NCBI GenBank assembly: GCA_036557785.1
Contig: DATBGZ010000014.1
Span: 62,001-126,000, forward strand
Direction: 5' to 3'
Length of the DNA stretch: 64,000 nt
Origin: DATBGZ01 sp036557785
Lineage (GTDB): Bacteria > Actinomycetota > Actinomycetes > Mycobacteriales > Micromonosporaceae
How positions within the stretch are numbered: position 1 is the stretch's first letter; each line of letters begins with the position of its first letter. The notes under the pieces were generated by a model. That model was not told where the DNA came from, did not search any database, and worked only from the letters and a program-made list of their open reading frames with translations. Below are positions 40,113 through 49,543 of the stretch, in pieces. The translations under genes and the position numbers were made by a program.

Positions 40113-41678
40113 GTGACGAAGACGGACTCACCGCGGGTCGCAGCGCGGGCCCTGTCGAACCGGGTGGCCGCCGGCATCGTCTTTCTCGCGGCGGCCGCGG
40201 TGCTGGTGCTCGAGGTGGTGGCGCTGCGGCTTGTCGGGCCGTACGTCGGCATCACCCTGCAGACGAGCAGCGCGGTCATCGGTGTCTCGCTCGCCGCGAT
40301 CGCCTACGGCGCCTGGGTCGGCGGGGCGTTCGCCGATCGCGCCGACCCGCGCCGGCTCCTGCCCCGGGCCTTCGCGCTCGCGGCGCTCGCCACCGCGTTG
40401 ACCCTGCCCCTGGTGCGCTGGTTGGGGGAGGTGCTGCGCGGCACCGGGGTCCTAGGCGTGCTCGCGCTCGCCGCGCTGGCCGTGTTCATCCCCGGAGCGC
40501 TGCTCTCGGCGATCACGCCGATCGTCGTGAAGCTCCAGCTCGCCGATGTACGCCGTACGGGTCGCGTCGTCGGATCGCTGTCGAGCATCGGCACTCTGGG
40601 CGGCATCACCGCGACGCTGGTGACCGGGTTCGTCCTCGTGGCGGCCCTGCCCTCCTCGACGATCCTGCTGGGGCTGGCCGGGCTGCTGGCCGTCGCGGCC
40701 GGCCTGCTCTGGTTGCTGCAGCGCCCCGACGGCCAGCCGAGCGCGGCGGCTCCGCTGGCGCGCGTCCGGGGCCTCGGGTCCCTGCTCGGGCGCAACCGGG
40801 GCGCTGCCGGGTTCGCGGTCTTGGCGCTCACCGGGGCCGGGCTGACGAGTGCGGTGCCGACCCCGTGCGATGTCGAGACCGCCTACCAGTGCGCGCGGAT
40901 CGTGGTCGACCCGGACCGACCCGGCGGGCGGACGTTGCTGCTCAACGGCGCCCCGCACTCCTATGTGGACCTCAACGACCCGACCTACCTCCAGTTCGGG
41001 TACATCCAGTGGCTCGGCCAGGTCGTGGACCACGTCGCCGCACCGGGGCGGCCGATCCGGGCGCTGCATATCGGCGGCGGCGGCTTCACCCTTCCGGGTT
41101 ACGTCACCGCCACGCGGCCCGGCTCGACCAACCGGGTGCTGGAGCTCGATGGGGCGCTGGTGCGCCTGGACGAGCAGCGCCTCGGCGTCACGCCCGGCCC
41201 GAATCTGTCCATTGTGGTTGGCGACGCCCGGGTCTCGATGACCCGCGAGGCGGCGAGCACGTATGACCTGGTGATCGGCGACGCCTTCGGCCACCTCGCG
41301 GTGCCGTGGCACCTGACGACCCGGGAGTTCGTCACCGATATCGCCCGCGTGCTGCGCCCGGGCGGCGTCTACGCCCTCAACGTCATCGACTATCCCCCGG
41401 ACAAGCTGATCCGGGCCGAGCTCGCCACCATCATGGCGGTCTTCGCCCACGTCGCGTTGATCGCGCCGAACGCGGCGTTGGCCGGCCGTACGGGCTCCAA
41501 CTTCGTCCTCGTGGCATCCGACGCGCCCCTGCCGGACGACCTCCTCGGCCCTGGGGTCGCGACGGTACCCAGACCGGCCACCCTCGTCGACGGCGATGCC
41601 CTGCTCGCGTACCGGGGCACCGCCATGATCCTCACCGACGACTACGCCCCGGTCGACCAGCTCCTCGGCCACCCCTGA
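40113..41678 (+). CDS. membrane-fused spermidine-synthase-like protein
   Basis: A 521-residue protein with about seven transmembrane segments (for example AGIVFLAAAAVLVLEVVALRLVG) followed by a soluble Rossmann domain resembling polyamine aminopropyltransferases (ALHIGGGGFTLPGYV, NRVLELDGALVRLDEQRLG, LVIGDAFGHLAVPWHLTTREF). The residues that bind polyamine in true spermidine synthases are not all evident, so the function may differ. The GTG was chosen because TAGCCT ends seven bases upstream (leaderless). Confidence 0.8.
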   Translation: MTKTDSPRVAARALSNRVAAGIVFLAAAAVLVLEVVALRLVGPYVGITLQTSSAVIGVSLAAIAYGAWVGGAFADRADPRRLLPRAFALAALATALTLPLVRWLGEVLRGTGVLGVLALAALAVFIPGALLSAITPIVVKLQLADVRRTGRVVGSLSSIGTLGGITATLVTGFVLVAALPSSTILLGLAGLLAVAAGLLWLLQRPDGQPSAAAPLARVRGLGSLLGRNRGAAGFAVLALTGAGLTSAVPTPCDVETAYQCARIVVDPDRPGGRTLLLNGAPHSYVDLNDPTYLQFGYIQWLGQVVDHVAAPGRPIRALHIGGGGFTLPGYVTATRPGSTNRVLELDGALVRLDEQRLGVTPGPNLSIVVGDARVSMTREAASTYDLVIGDAFGHLAVPWHLTTREFVTDIARVLRPGGVYALNVIDYPPDKLIRAELATIMAVFAHVALIAPNAALAGRTGSNFVLVASDAPLPDDLLGPGVATVPRPATLVDGDALLAYRGTAMILTDDYAPVDQLLGHP

Positions 41679-41700
41679 CATGCCGGCGAGCACGGGTCCC

Positions 41701-41706
41701 TACCCT
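41701..41706 (+). promoter_or_regulatory. leaderless -10 of SGNH gene
   Basis: TACCCT ends six bases before the ATG at 41713, just past the preceding stop. This decides the start and suggests separate transcription of the SGNH gene. Confidence 0.5.
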
Positions 41707-41712
41707 GAGACG

Positions 41713-42771
41713 ATGCATGAGCGGCCGATCCACCGCCGTCACGGGTGGGGTTTGCTGGCTGGTGGGCTCGCGGTCGGCTCGGTCTGTGCCCTGCTGGTGA
41801 TCCAGGCGATCTCCCCGTCCCGGCACGGCACGGCACAGCTTGTCACGGCTACTCGCGAAGCGACGCCCACGCCGACTGGGCAACCGAGCCCATCCGCCAC
41901 GCCGACGCCGACGCCGGCCCGGACAAAGGCACCTGACCCGTACCCCGGCGCGGCCTACCTGGTCGAGGGTGGCGACCTTCCCGACGTCCCGTACCGGCCC
42001 CGCACGAGCGCCGCGAAACACGACCGGCCAGTCACGTACGACAACGGCTGCCACCAGGCCCAGCTCGCGCCAGCAGTCATTACCTGCGCGTTCGGCCCGA
42101 AGGACGCGCAGCGCACCATCGCCGTGGTGGGCGACTCGCACTCGGCGGAGTGGTTACCTGCACTGCAGTCTGTCGCCGATGACCTCAGCTGGCGCATCGT
42201 GTCGATCACCAAGTCCGGGTGCCGATTCGAGATCTACCCGGCGGACAACGTGAAGCACCAGTCCTGCCGCGACTGGAACGCCGGCGTGCTCAACCGCCTT
42301 CGGACCCTGCGGCCCGACGTGGTCTTCACCCTGGCGACGGTGGGGTCGAGCGGGAGCGACTCCATGCACGCGGGCACCGTCTTTTCACGGTGGCGAGCGC
42401 TGGAGGAGATGGGGATTCCCGTGGTCGCCATCCGCGACAACCCCTGGTACAAGTTCGATCTCGCGGAGTGCGTCGCGACCTATGGCCCCCGGTCGAGCCG
42501 GTGCGGCGGCGACCGCGCGCAGCACGGCCTGACACACCCCATCACGGTCCCTCACGGGTACACCCTGCCGGCCAACGTCCACCTGCTCGACCTCACCAAC
42601 TACTACTGCGAGCGCACGTTCTGTCCGGCCGTGGTCGGCAACGTGCTGGTCTACCGGGACGACCACCACCTCACGGCGACGTTCGTGAAGACGGCCGCGC
42701 CCTACTTGGCCGCGGCCATCATCACGGCGATGGGCTGGCAGCACCCGCGTCCGGCGCGCACGCCGGTCTGA
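41713..42771 (+). CDS. membrane-anchored SGNH-domain protein
   Basis: A 352-residue protein: a short basic head, a signal anchor (WGLLAGGLAVGSVCALLVIQAI), a Thr/Pro-rich linker and an SGNH hydrolase domain like the C-terminal domain of acyltransferase-3 proteins. The nucleophile block is VVGDSHSAEWLPAL (Ser142) and the other catalytic residues lie in VYRDDHHLTATF. Cys pairs (CHQ, CRF, CRDW, CVATYG, CGG, CERTFC) suggest disulphides outside the cell. The partner acyltransferase domain is absent. The gene stops 36 bases from hpnH on the other strand. Confidence 0.85.
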   Translation: MHERPIHRRHGWGLLAGGLAVGSVCALLVIQAISPSRHGTAQLVTATREATPTPTGQPSPSATPTPTPARTKAPDPYPGAAYLVEGGDLPDVPYRPRTSAAKHDRPVTYDNGCHQAQLAPAVITCAFGPKDAQRTIAVVGDSHSAEWLPALQSVADDLSWRIVSITKSGCRFEIYPADNVKHQSCRDWNAGVLNRLRTLRPDVVFTLATVGSSGSDSMHAGTVFSRWRALEEMGIPVVAIRDNPWYKFDLAECVATYGPRSSRCGGDRAQHGLTHPITVPHGYTLPANVHLLDLTNYYCERTFCPAVVGNVLVYRDDHHLTATFVKTAAPYLAAAIITAMGWQHPRPARTPV

Positions 42772-42807
42772 CGCGCTCGCGAGTCCGTCGCCGACGGCCA
42801 GGTGGCG

Positions 42808-43812
42808 TCAGCCGCCGGTGACGGCTCTGATCGACTCCCGCAGCGAGCCGAGCGTGGCGATGACGGCCGTCGGCTCGTAGCCGCAGTGCGCCATGCAGTT
42901 GGCACAGCGCGGGTCCTTGCCGCGGCCGAAGGCCGACCAGTCGGTGGTCTCGATCAGCTCCCGGTAGGTGGCGGCGTAGCCGTCGTCGAGCAGGTAGCAC
43001 GGGCGCTGCCAGCCGAGCAGGGAGTACGACGGGATGCCCCACGCCGTGCAGGCCAGGTCGCGACGGCCCTCCAGGAAGTCGAGGAACAGCGGCGAGTGGT
43101 TCAGCCGCCAGCGCCGGCGGCGGCCGTCGGCGAACGCCTTGGCGAACAGTTCGCGCGTCTCCTGGACGCCGAGCCAGTGCTCCTGATCGGGCGCCTTGTC
43201 GTAGGCGTACGCCGGCGAGATCTGCATGTTGTCGACCTTGAGGTCGTCGTTGAGGTAGTCGAGCACCCCACGCACGTCCTCCGGCGTGTCGGTGTTGAAG
43301 AACGTGGTGTTGGTCAACACCCGGAACCCGGCAGCCTGCGCCTGCCGGATCGCCTCGACCGCGCCGTCGAAGCCACCGACCTTGCGGACGGAGTCGTCGT
43401 GCCGCTCGCGGAGGCCGTCGATGTGGACCATCCAGGCGAAGTTGCGGTGCGGCCGGAACTTGTGCAGGTGCTTGGGCAGCAGCAACGCGTTCGTGCAGAG
43501 AAAGACGATCTTGCGGCGGGCGAGGAGTTGACGGACGATCTCGTCGATCTGCGGGTGCATCAGCGGCTCGCCACCGGCGATGGAGACCATGGGTGCCCCG
43601 CTCTCCTCGATCGCGCTGAGCGCCTGGCTCACCGGCATCCGTTGCTTGAGCAGGTTCGCCGGTTGCGCGATCTTCCCGCACCCGGCGCACTTGAGGTTGC
43701 AGGCGAAGAGCGGTTCGAGCTCGACCAGGAGCGGGAACTTGTCCCGGCGCAACAGCTTCTGCTTGAGCAGGTAGGTCCCCAGCCTCACGCTCTGACGCAG
43801 CGGCATGGCCAT
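42808..43812 (-). CDS. hpnH: adenosyl-hopene transferase HpnH (radical SAM)
   Basis: Adds the 5'-deoxyadenosyl group to diploptene, the first step of hopanoid side-chain extension. The 334-residue protein has the radical-SAM cluster CNLKCAGC (Cys38, Cys42, Cys45), SIAGGEPLMHP, and the C-terminal motif CANCMAHCGYEP typical of HpnH. ATG encodes MAMPLRQSVRLGTYLL, two bases after the hpnG stop. Last gene of the hopanoid operon. The in-frame extension upstream runs through hpnG and is not real. Confidence 0.95.
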   Translation of the reverse strand: MAMPLRQSVRLGTYLLKQKLLRRDKFPLLVELEPLFACNLKCAGCGKIAQPANLLKQRMPVSQALSAIEESGAPMVSIAGGEPLMHPQIDEIVRQLLARRKIVFLCTNALLLPKHLHKFRPHRNFAWMVHIDGLRERHDDSVRKVGGFDGAVEAIRQAQAAGFRVLTNTTFFNTDTPEDVRGVLDYLNDDLKVDNMQISPAYAYDKAPDQEHWLGVQETRELFAKAFADGRRRRWRLNHSPLFLDFLEGRRDLACTAWGIPSYSLLGWQRPCYLLDDGYAATYRELIETTDWSAFGRGKDPRCANCMAHCGYEPTAVIATLGSLRESIRAVTGG

Positions 43813-43814
43813 CG

Positions 43815-44399
43815 TCAGCTCACCTCCGATCGTTGCGGGGACGCGCCAGCTGCGGCCGCCCAGATGTCCAGTGCCGGCACCGCCCGGCGCAGGGCGCGCA
43901 GGGCGGAGGATCCGTTGGCAACCACGCTTGGGCGCCACAGCGGCTGCGCCTGCGTGTCCGAGATCGCCCGTACCACCGCGAACGGGGTGCCGGCCGGTGG
44001 CGCCAGCCACGACGACTCCATGTCGACGGCCAGCGCGCCGGTCTGGGCGAGACGCCGCAGACCGCCGGCGCCGGCGAGCCGGGGAGTGGAGACGATAGGT
44101 CCACAGTGGACGGCAAGGCCCAGCCGCCGGAGGTCCACGAAGAGCAACTCGGCCGTCGGGCAGGGCACGACGGTGCCGTCCGGGCCACGGACCTCGCTCG
44201 CGACCACGAGGTCCCCGACGCGTACGTCCGGCGCCAGACCACCGGCCACACCCGCCACGAGCACGGCGGCGGCACCAAGCCGGCGCGACGATCGTGCCGC
44301 CCGGCGCGGTCCCATCCCGACGTGCACCACGCTCGCGCGAGCCCGTCGCACCGCGAACCACTCGACCCACAGGGGCGCAGCGATGGCCACGGTGCTCAC
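43815..44399 (-). CDS. hpnG: hopanoid-associated phosphorylase/nucleosidase HpnG
   Basis: A 194-residue member of the nucleoside phosphorylase family that removes adenine from adenosylhopane. Family landmarks: GVAGGLAPDVRVGDLVVA, and ALAVDMESSWLAPPAGTPFAVVRAISDT near the end, with the Met-Glu substrate-binding pair. Shorter than many HpnG, which run nearer 210-250, so the N-terminal strand is minimal. GTG overlaps the shc stop (GTGA). Located between shc and hpnH as in Streptomyces. Confidence 0.88.
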   Translation of the reverse strand: MSTVAIAAPLWVEWFAVRRARASVVHVGMGPRRAARSSRRLGAAAVLVAGVAGGLAPDVRVGDLVVASEVRGPDGTVVPCPTAELLFVDLRRLGLAVHCGPIVSTPRLAGAGGLRRLAQTGALAVDMESSWLAPPAGTPFAVVRAISDTQAQPLWRPSVVANGSSALRALRRAVPALDIWAAAAGASPQRSEVS

Positions 44400-46318
44400 C
44401 CGCCCCACCCCGACGTCTGCGAGCGCACGTACCGGCCGAGCGCCGTGATCGGGAAGACGAGCCGGTACAGCCCGTAGTTGATGAAGAAGTCGCCGGGAAA
44501 CCCGGTGCCAGTGAAGGCCTCCTCATCCCACGTCCCGTCGTCGCGTTGGGTCGCCACCAGGTAGGCCAGGCCCCTCTGCGCGGCCTCGTCCCGGGCGCCA
44601 GCGGCGTGCAGCGCCAGCAGCGCCCAGGCGGTCTGCGAGGCGGTCGAGGTTCCCCGGCCTGCCCAGGCGGGATCGTCGTAGGAGCGCAGGTCCTCGCCCC
44701 ATCCACCGTCGTCGTTCTGGTGCCGGCGCAGCCAGTCGACGCCACGACGCACCTGCTGCGAGTCCGCGGCGAATCCGGCGGCGACCAGGGCCGGCACGAC
44801 GGCACCCGTGCCGTAGACGAAGTTGGCGCCCCAGCGGCCGAACCACGAGCCGTCCGGCTCCTGGTGGCGCAGCAGCCACGCCACGCCCCGCTGGCAGGCC
44901 CTGCTCTCGCCGAGACCCTGCGCGCAGAGCATCTCCACGATGTGCGCGGTCACGTCAGCCGAGGGCGGATCGACAACCGCGCCGAAGTCGCAGAACGGCA
45001 GGCGGGCCGGCAGCGTCGAGGTGTTGTCGGCATCGAAGGCGCCCCAGCCCCCGTCACGCGACTGCATGCCGATCGTCCAGGCCACGCCACGCTCCACCGC
45101 GCCGAGTACCGTCGCCCGGTCCGGGTGAGCCTCGGCGCCACGCGCCAGTGCGAGCACCACCTCCGCGGTGTCGTCCGTGTCGGGGTAGACGTCGTTGGCG
45201 AACTCGAACGCCCAACCGCCCGGCGCGAGGCGCGGCCGGCGCACCGACCAGTCACCCGTAACGGTGATCTCCTCGCCGACCAGCCAATCCACGGCACGGA
45301 CCACGGCCGGGTCATCGCCACGCACGCCGGCGTCGAGCAGTGCGGTGGTCGCCAGCGCGGTGTCCCAGACCGGAGACTGGCACGCCTCCAGCCATCGGCG
45401 CTCACCCTCGGGCGCCCGTTCGCGGACCGTGAAGCCGTCCAGCCCGGCCAGACCTTTGGCGACGACCGGGTGGTCCAGCCCGTACCCGAGCAGGTGCAGC
45501 GCCAGCAACGAGTAGACCCACGGTGGCTGGATCCCGCCCCAGCACCCGTCCGCCTCCTGCCGGGCGATGATCCACTCGGCCCCCCGCCGTCGCGCCGCGT
45601 CGCGTACCCGCATCACGGCGTGTCGCGAGTACCAGTGCAGGACCCGGTCCAGCCGCTGGAACACCCCGCTCCATGTCCACAGTGGACTCCGGTGCGGCGG
45701 CGGTGCCTCGGCCCGCACCGCGTCGAGGCTGAACGGCAGCGGTCGGACCGGGCGCAGGCTGCACACGATGGTCAGCGGCACCACGGTCTGCCTGGCCCAG
45801 CATGCCCAGTCGTAGATGTTGAGCGGGAACCACTTCGGCAGGTAGATCAGCTCGGGCGGCAGGTCGGGCAGGTCGTCCCAGGACCACGCGCCGAACAGCG
45901 CGAGCCACATGCGGGTGAACACCCGGGTCGCCGCCAGCCCACCGTGGTCGCGGATGAACGCGGCGGCGCGGTCCATGTGCGGCTCGCCGGGGTCATCGCC
46001 GGCCAACCGGAGCGCGACCCACGCCTCCACCGTGGTCGACAGGTCGCCCGGCCCGCCGTGGAAGGTCGCCCACGTCCCGTCGTCGCGCTGCTGCGAGCGG
46101 ATCCAGCGGGCCGACTCCTCGGTTTCGATGGCCGTTCGGATGCCGAGGAACTCGCGCATCAGCAGATCCTCGGCGTCCATCGTGACGTTGGTGGCCAGAT
46201 CTCCCTTCCACCAGCCGTTCGCGTGCTGCAGGCGCCGCAGGTGGCCGACCGCTCGATCCAGCGCTGCCGCGGCGTCAGCGTCGACCGCCGGTCGCGCCCC
46301 GGAGGCGGCACGCGTCAT
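44396..46318 (-). CDS. shc: squalene-hopene cyclase
   Basis: Membrane-associated cyclase making hopene from squalene. The 640 residues show the catalytic acid motif DTDD (380-383, in NDVYPDTDDTAEV), several QW repeats (QQRDDGTWATF, QSRDGGWGAFD, QEPDGSWFGRWG, QNDDGGWGE, QRDDGTWDE), and GTGFPGDFFINYGLYRLVFPITALGRY at the end. Normal length for the family. Coupled to the polyprenyl synthase upstream and hpnG downstream by four-base overlaps. Confidence 0.97.
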   Translation of the reverse strand: MTRAASGARPAVDADAAAALDRAVGHLRRLQHANGWWKGDLATNVTMDAEDLLMREFLGIRTAIETEESARWIRSQQRDDGTWATFHGGPGDLSTTVEAWVALRLAGDDPGEPHMDRAAAFIRDHGGLAATRVFTRMWLALFGAWSWDDLPDLPPELIYLPKWFPLNIYDWACWARQTVVPLTIVCSLRPVRPLPFSLDAVRAEAPPPHRSPLWTWSGVFQRLDRVLHWYSRHAVMRVRDAARRRGAEWIIARQEADGCWGGIQPPWVYSLLALHLLGYGLDHPVVAKGLAGLDGFTVRERAPEGERRWLEACQSPVWDTALATTALLDAGVRGDDPAVVRAVDWLVGEEITVTGDWSVRRPRLAPGGWAFEFANDVYPDTDDTAEVVLALARGAEAHPDRATVLGAVERGVAWTIGMQSRDGGWGAFDADNTSTLPARLPFCDFGAVVDPPSADVTAHIVEMLCAQGLGESRACQRGVAWLLRHQEPDGSWFGRWGANFVYGTGAVVPALVAAGFAADSQQVRRGVDWLRRHQNDDGGWGEDLRSYDDPAWAGRGTSTASQTAWALLALHAAGARDEAAQRGLAYLVATQRDDGTWDEEAFTGTGFPGDFFINYGLYRLVFPITALGRYVRSQTSGWGG

Positions 46319-47337
46319 GAGTCACGCTCGACGACGTATCGGGCAAGCTCGATGAGCTCGATCCTGGCCTGCGGCTTGATGTCGACCTCGGAGAGCACGC
46401 CTTCGGCCAGCCGCATGCGCCGGGCCGCCTGCCCCAGCGCCCATTCGCGCACGCCCGCCTGGTCGAGCAGCTCCGCGACCCTCGGGTAGCTCAGCTGCGT
46501 GGGCGCGCCGACACCGATCAACCACCCCGCGAGGTCGGGATCGAGATCGGCCCGGTCCATCGCGTGCGTGATCGGCAGGGACTTCTTCCGGGCCGCCAGG
46601 TCGGAGTGGGCCGGCTTACCGGTGACCGTGGGGTCGCCCCAGATGCCGAGCACGTCGTCGACGAACTGGAACGCCAGACCGACGTGGCGGCCGAACGCCA
46701 TCAGGGCATCCACAGTGGAGTGCGGCGCGTCCGCGAGGACCGCGCCGATGGCGGCGCTCGCGGCCAGCAGGGAGCCCGTCTTCGCGCCCGCCATGTCGAG
46801 GCACTCATCGAGGCCCACCTCGTCGCGCGTCTCGAAGGCGAGATCCGCGACCTGGCCACGCGTCAGCTCCCGGGTCGCCGAGGCGAGCAGCCACGCCGCC
46901 CGCCCCGCGCCGGCAGACGGTGACTCGAGCAGGATCTCATGGGCCAACGCCAGCAACGCGTCGCCGGCGAGGATCGCGGTCGCCGCACCCCAGATCGACC
47001 AGACCGTACGGCGGTGGCGGCGCTGCGTGTCGCGGTCCATCAGGTCGTCGTGCAACAAGGAGAAGTTGTGCACCAGCTCCACCGCGACCGCGCCGGGCAC
47101 GGCGACCTCCGGTGGCGCCCCGACGGCCTCGGCCGCGAGCAGCGCCAGCACGGGTCGCACCGCCTTGCCGCCCGAGCCGCTGATCTGGTCGCCGTTCTCG
47201 TCGCACCATCCGAGGTGGTAGGCGGCGACGCGGGCCGTCGACGGGTCGAGCCGGTCCACCGCGTCCCGCAGCGCGGGCTCGGTCAGCTCCCGGCCCCTGG
47301 CCAGCGTCGCCGGCTGACTCGGGCTCATCGTGCTCAT
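46315..47337 (-). CDS. polyprenyl diphosphate synthase in hopanoid operon
   Basis: A 340-residue trans-prenyltransferase with both Asp-rich motifs, LHDDLMDRD and QFVDDVLGIWGD, and the GGKAVRP start of the IPP-binding site. In hopanoid operons this enzyme most likely makes farnesyl diphosphate for squalene synthesis by HpnC and HpnD. Chain length cannot be fixed by eye. ATG overlaps the hpnE stop (ATGA). Confidence 0.93.
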   Translation of the reverse strand: MSTMSPSQPATLARGRELTEPALRDAVDRLDPSTARVAAYHLGWCDENGDQISGSGGKAVRPVLALLAAEAVGAPPEVAVPGAVAVELVHNFSLLHDDLMDRDTQRRHRRTVWSIWGAATAILAGDALLALAHEILLESPSAGAGRAAWLLASATRELTRGQVADLAFETRDEVGLDECLDMAGAKTGSLLAASAAIGAVLADAPHSTVDALMAFGRHVGLAFQFVDDVLGIWGDPTVTGKPAHSDLAARKKSLPITHAMDRADLDPDLAGWLIGVGAPTQLSYPRVAELLDQAGVREWALGQAARRMRLAEGVLSEVDIKPQARIELIELARYVVERDS

Positions 47338-48683
47338 AGGACAGCCTCCTCCTCGCGCGTGACGGCGTGACCAAGGGCGGCTCGCGCTGCCGTGTTGCCA
47401 CTGCGCACGGCACCCTCCATCGTCGCCGGCCAACCCGTGTCGGTCCACGCCCCGGCCAGGTAGAGCCCGGGCAGTCCGGTCTCGGCGCTGGCCCGCAACG
47501 CCGCCTGGCCGGGTGCCGGCCGGAATGTCGCCTCGCGTTCCCGGGTCACGAAGAAGTCCAACACCTTGACGTCGTTCAGGCCGGGCAGCAGGCGCGCGAG
47601 CTCCGGCAGGAACACCTCGCGCAGCCGGGCCACCGGCTCGTCGATGTAGGCGTCGGCCGCCGAGACCGACAGGGCCAGGTACTGGCCGTGCGCCAGGCCG
47701 GACGATTCGGTACGGTCGAAGACCCATTGGACCGGGGAGCCGACCGCGGCCAGGAACGGCTCGGTGAGGATCGGCTCGGTCAGGACAATGTGGACGTTCA
47801 CGATCGGGGATGTGCCGAGTCGGGCCGCCCAGCCGGGTGACGCCGTGACCGCCGCCGCCGGAAGCAGCGCCTCGGCTGCCGCGGCGGGCACTGCGACGAT
47901 GACCCGGTCCGCGGCGTGGTGCTCAACGGCCATTCCCACGAGCCATCGGCGACCATCATGCTCGAGCCGCGTGGCCCTGGTGCCCGGGAGCACCCGGACG
48001 CCGGCCCTCGCGAGGCTGTCGTGGGCGGCCTCGCCGTGCAGCCGCTGCAACGGAACGCGCGACCAGCCGACGTCGCCCGCGTTGGCCTGGCCGAGCAGAC
48101 CCACCTGGAACACCATCGCGGCCAGCGCCAGGGATGCCTGGTCGGCGCGGGCGTTCAGCGTCGCGGTGACGACGAGGTCCCACAGCGCCTCGACCGTACG
48201 GTCGTCCTGGCCGTGCTCGCGCAGCCAGGCACCGAAGGTACGAGCATCGCTGGCCGGATCCGCCCGATCCACCCTCTTGAGCGCCAGGGCGGCGCGGATC
48301 GCGCTGCGCCGCCGGGTCGGGGTCAGCAGCCGGTAGCCGAGCAGCGACGGGCCCAGATGCAGCGGCGAGGGCAGCGGCACGCGGCGCAGGCGCGTGCTAC
48401 GACCGTCCGCAGTGGAGCGAACCGGGATGTCGAGGCGGTCCTGCAGCACCGTCAGGTCCGTCACGCCGAGCCGCTCGAGCAGTGCCCGATAGGCCGTGCA
48501 GCACCGGAGGAAGACATGCTGGCCGTTGTCCACGTCGAGCTCGCCACGGCGGAAGGAGTACGTCAACCCACCCAGGCGTGGCTTGGATTCGAGCAACGTC
48601 ACGGCACGGCCGGCATCGGCGCACGCCAGGGCCGCAGCGATGCCAGCCAGCCCTCCCCCGACCACGACGACGTCCTCACTCAT
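47334..48683 (-). CDS. hpnE: squalene-associated FAD-dependent desaturase HpnE
   Basis: Reduces the hydroxysqualene made by HpnC to squalene in the bacterial three-enzyme route. The 449 residues begin with the dinucleotide fold VVVVGGGLAGIAAALACADAGRAVTLLESKPRLGG and end with GLPGLYLAGAWTDTGWPATMEGAVRSGNTAA, typical of amine-oxidase-type FAD enzymes. ATG overlaps the hpnD stop. Confidence 0.94.
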   Translation of the reverse strand: MSEDVVVVGGGLAGIAAALACADAGRAVTLLESKPRLGGLTYSFRRGELDVDNGQHVFLRCCTAYRALLERLGVTDLTVLQDRLDIPVRSTADGRSTRLRRVPLPSPLHLGPSLLGYRLLTPTRRRSAIRAALALKRVDRADPASDARTFGAWLREHGQDDRTVEALWDLVVTATLNARADQASLALAAMVFQVGLLGQANAGDVGWSRVPLQRLHGEAAHDSLARAGVRVLPGTRATRLEHDGRRWLVGMAVEHHAADRVIVAVPAAAAEALLPAAAVTASPGWAARLGTSPIVNVHIVLTEPILTEPFLAAVGSPVQWVFDRTESSGLAHGQYLALSVSAADAYIDEPVARLREVFLPELARLLPGLNDVKVLDFFVTREREATFRPAPGQAALRASAETGLPGLYLAGAWTDTGWPATMEGAVRSGNTAARAALGHAVTREEEAVL

Positions 48684-49543
48684 GCCCTCTGCCGTCCCAT
48701 CAACGCCCACGCAGCCACCCGGGCCTTCTGCCAGCCGGTCAGCGACAGCCGCTGGTGGTACACCGCCTCGGGATCGGCCGCGATCCGGTTCAGCAGGTGG
48801 CGGTAGATGCCGGCCATCGCGCCGGTGCAGGCGGCGCTGCGCCGGTCCAGCAGGGGCATGAGCCGCAGGCCGTCGCCGTACCACCGGCGGGCTCGTGCGG
48901 CGCTCGCCACGACGATCGCGGCGAGCCCACCGTCCTTGTCCACCAGGGCACCGTGCTCGTCCAGGGCCAGCTCCACCCCGAAGGCATCGAGCTCGCGCTG
49001 CGGCAGGTACACCCGCCCGTTGCGCAGGTCCTCGCGGATGTCGCGCAGGATGTTGGTCTGCTGCAAGGCGATGCCGAGCGTGTCCGCGTAGTGCGCGGCC
49101 TTCGGGTCGGGGCGCGCGGCGAAGACACCCAGGCACAGCCGGCCGACCGTACCGGCCACGCAGCGGCAGTAGCCGACCAGATCGTCGAAGGTGTCATAGC
49201 GCCGGCCGGTCACGTCCATCTCCACGCCGTCGACCAGCTCGGCGAACGCGGGCAGCGGCACCGGATACCGGCGGGCCGCGTCACCGACCGCGACGAGCAC
49301 CGGATCGCCGCTCGCCGCCAGGTCGCGCAGGCTGTCCCGGACCGCTGCGAGCGCCTCGAGCTTCTCGTCGGTGGGCAGGTCGCCGTCACCGATGTCGTCG
49401 ATGCGACGGGCGAGCGCGTAGAGCGCGCACAGGGCGTCGCGCCGGGATGCCGGCAGCAGGCGGATCCCGTAGTGGAAGTTGCGCGCCTGGGTGCGGGTGA
49501 TGGACTCGCAGACGCGGTACGCCTGCTCGATCGTCGCGGTCAT
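48680..49543 (-). CDS. hpnD: presqualene diphosphate synthase HpnD
   Basis: Condenses two farnesyl diphosphates to presqualene diphosphate. The 287 residues contain the squalene/phytoene synthase signatures ARRIDDIGDGDL and QQTNILRDIREDLRNGRVYLPQRELDAFGV, with CRCVAGTVGRLCLGVF between. ATG overlaps the hpnC stop as ATGA. A phytoene synthase would look similar; the gene context with hpnC, hpnE and shc settles the choice. Confidence 0.95.
   Translation of the reverse strand: MTATIEQAYRVCESITRTQARNFHYGIRLLPASRRDALCALYALARRIDDIGDGDLPTDEKLEALAAVRDSLRDLAASGDPVLVAVGDAARRYPVPLPAFAELVDGVEMDVTGRRYDTFDDLVGYCRCVAGTVGRLCLGVFAARPDPKAAHYADTLGIALQQTNILRDIREDLRNGRVYLPQRELDAFGVELALDEHGALVDKDGGLAAIVVASAARARRWYGDGLRLMPLLDRRSAACTGAMAGIYRHLLNRIAADPEAVYHQRLSLTGWQKARVAAWALMGRQRA

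Noticed and set aside
42784..42805. Terminator between the SGNH gene and hpnH (CCGTC / GACGG)
   Set aside because: A five-base stem with a three-base loop and no T-run is expected by chance at this GC content.
43860..44805. N-terminal extension of HpnH through the hpnG region
   Set aside because: The upstream reading lies over hpnG in another frame. HpnH homologues begin at MAMPLRQSVR, two bases after the hpnG stop.
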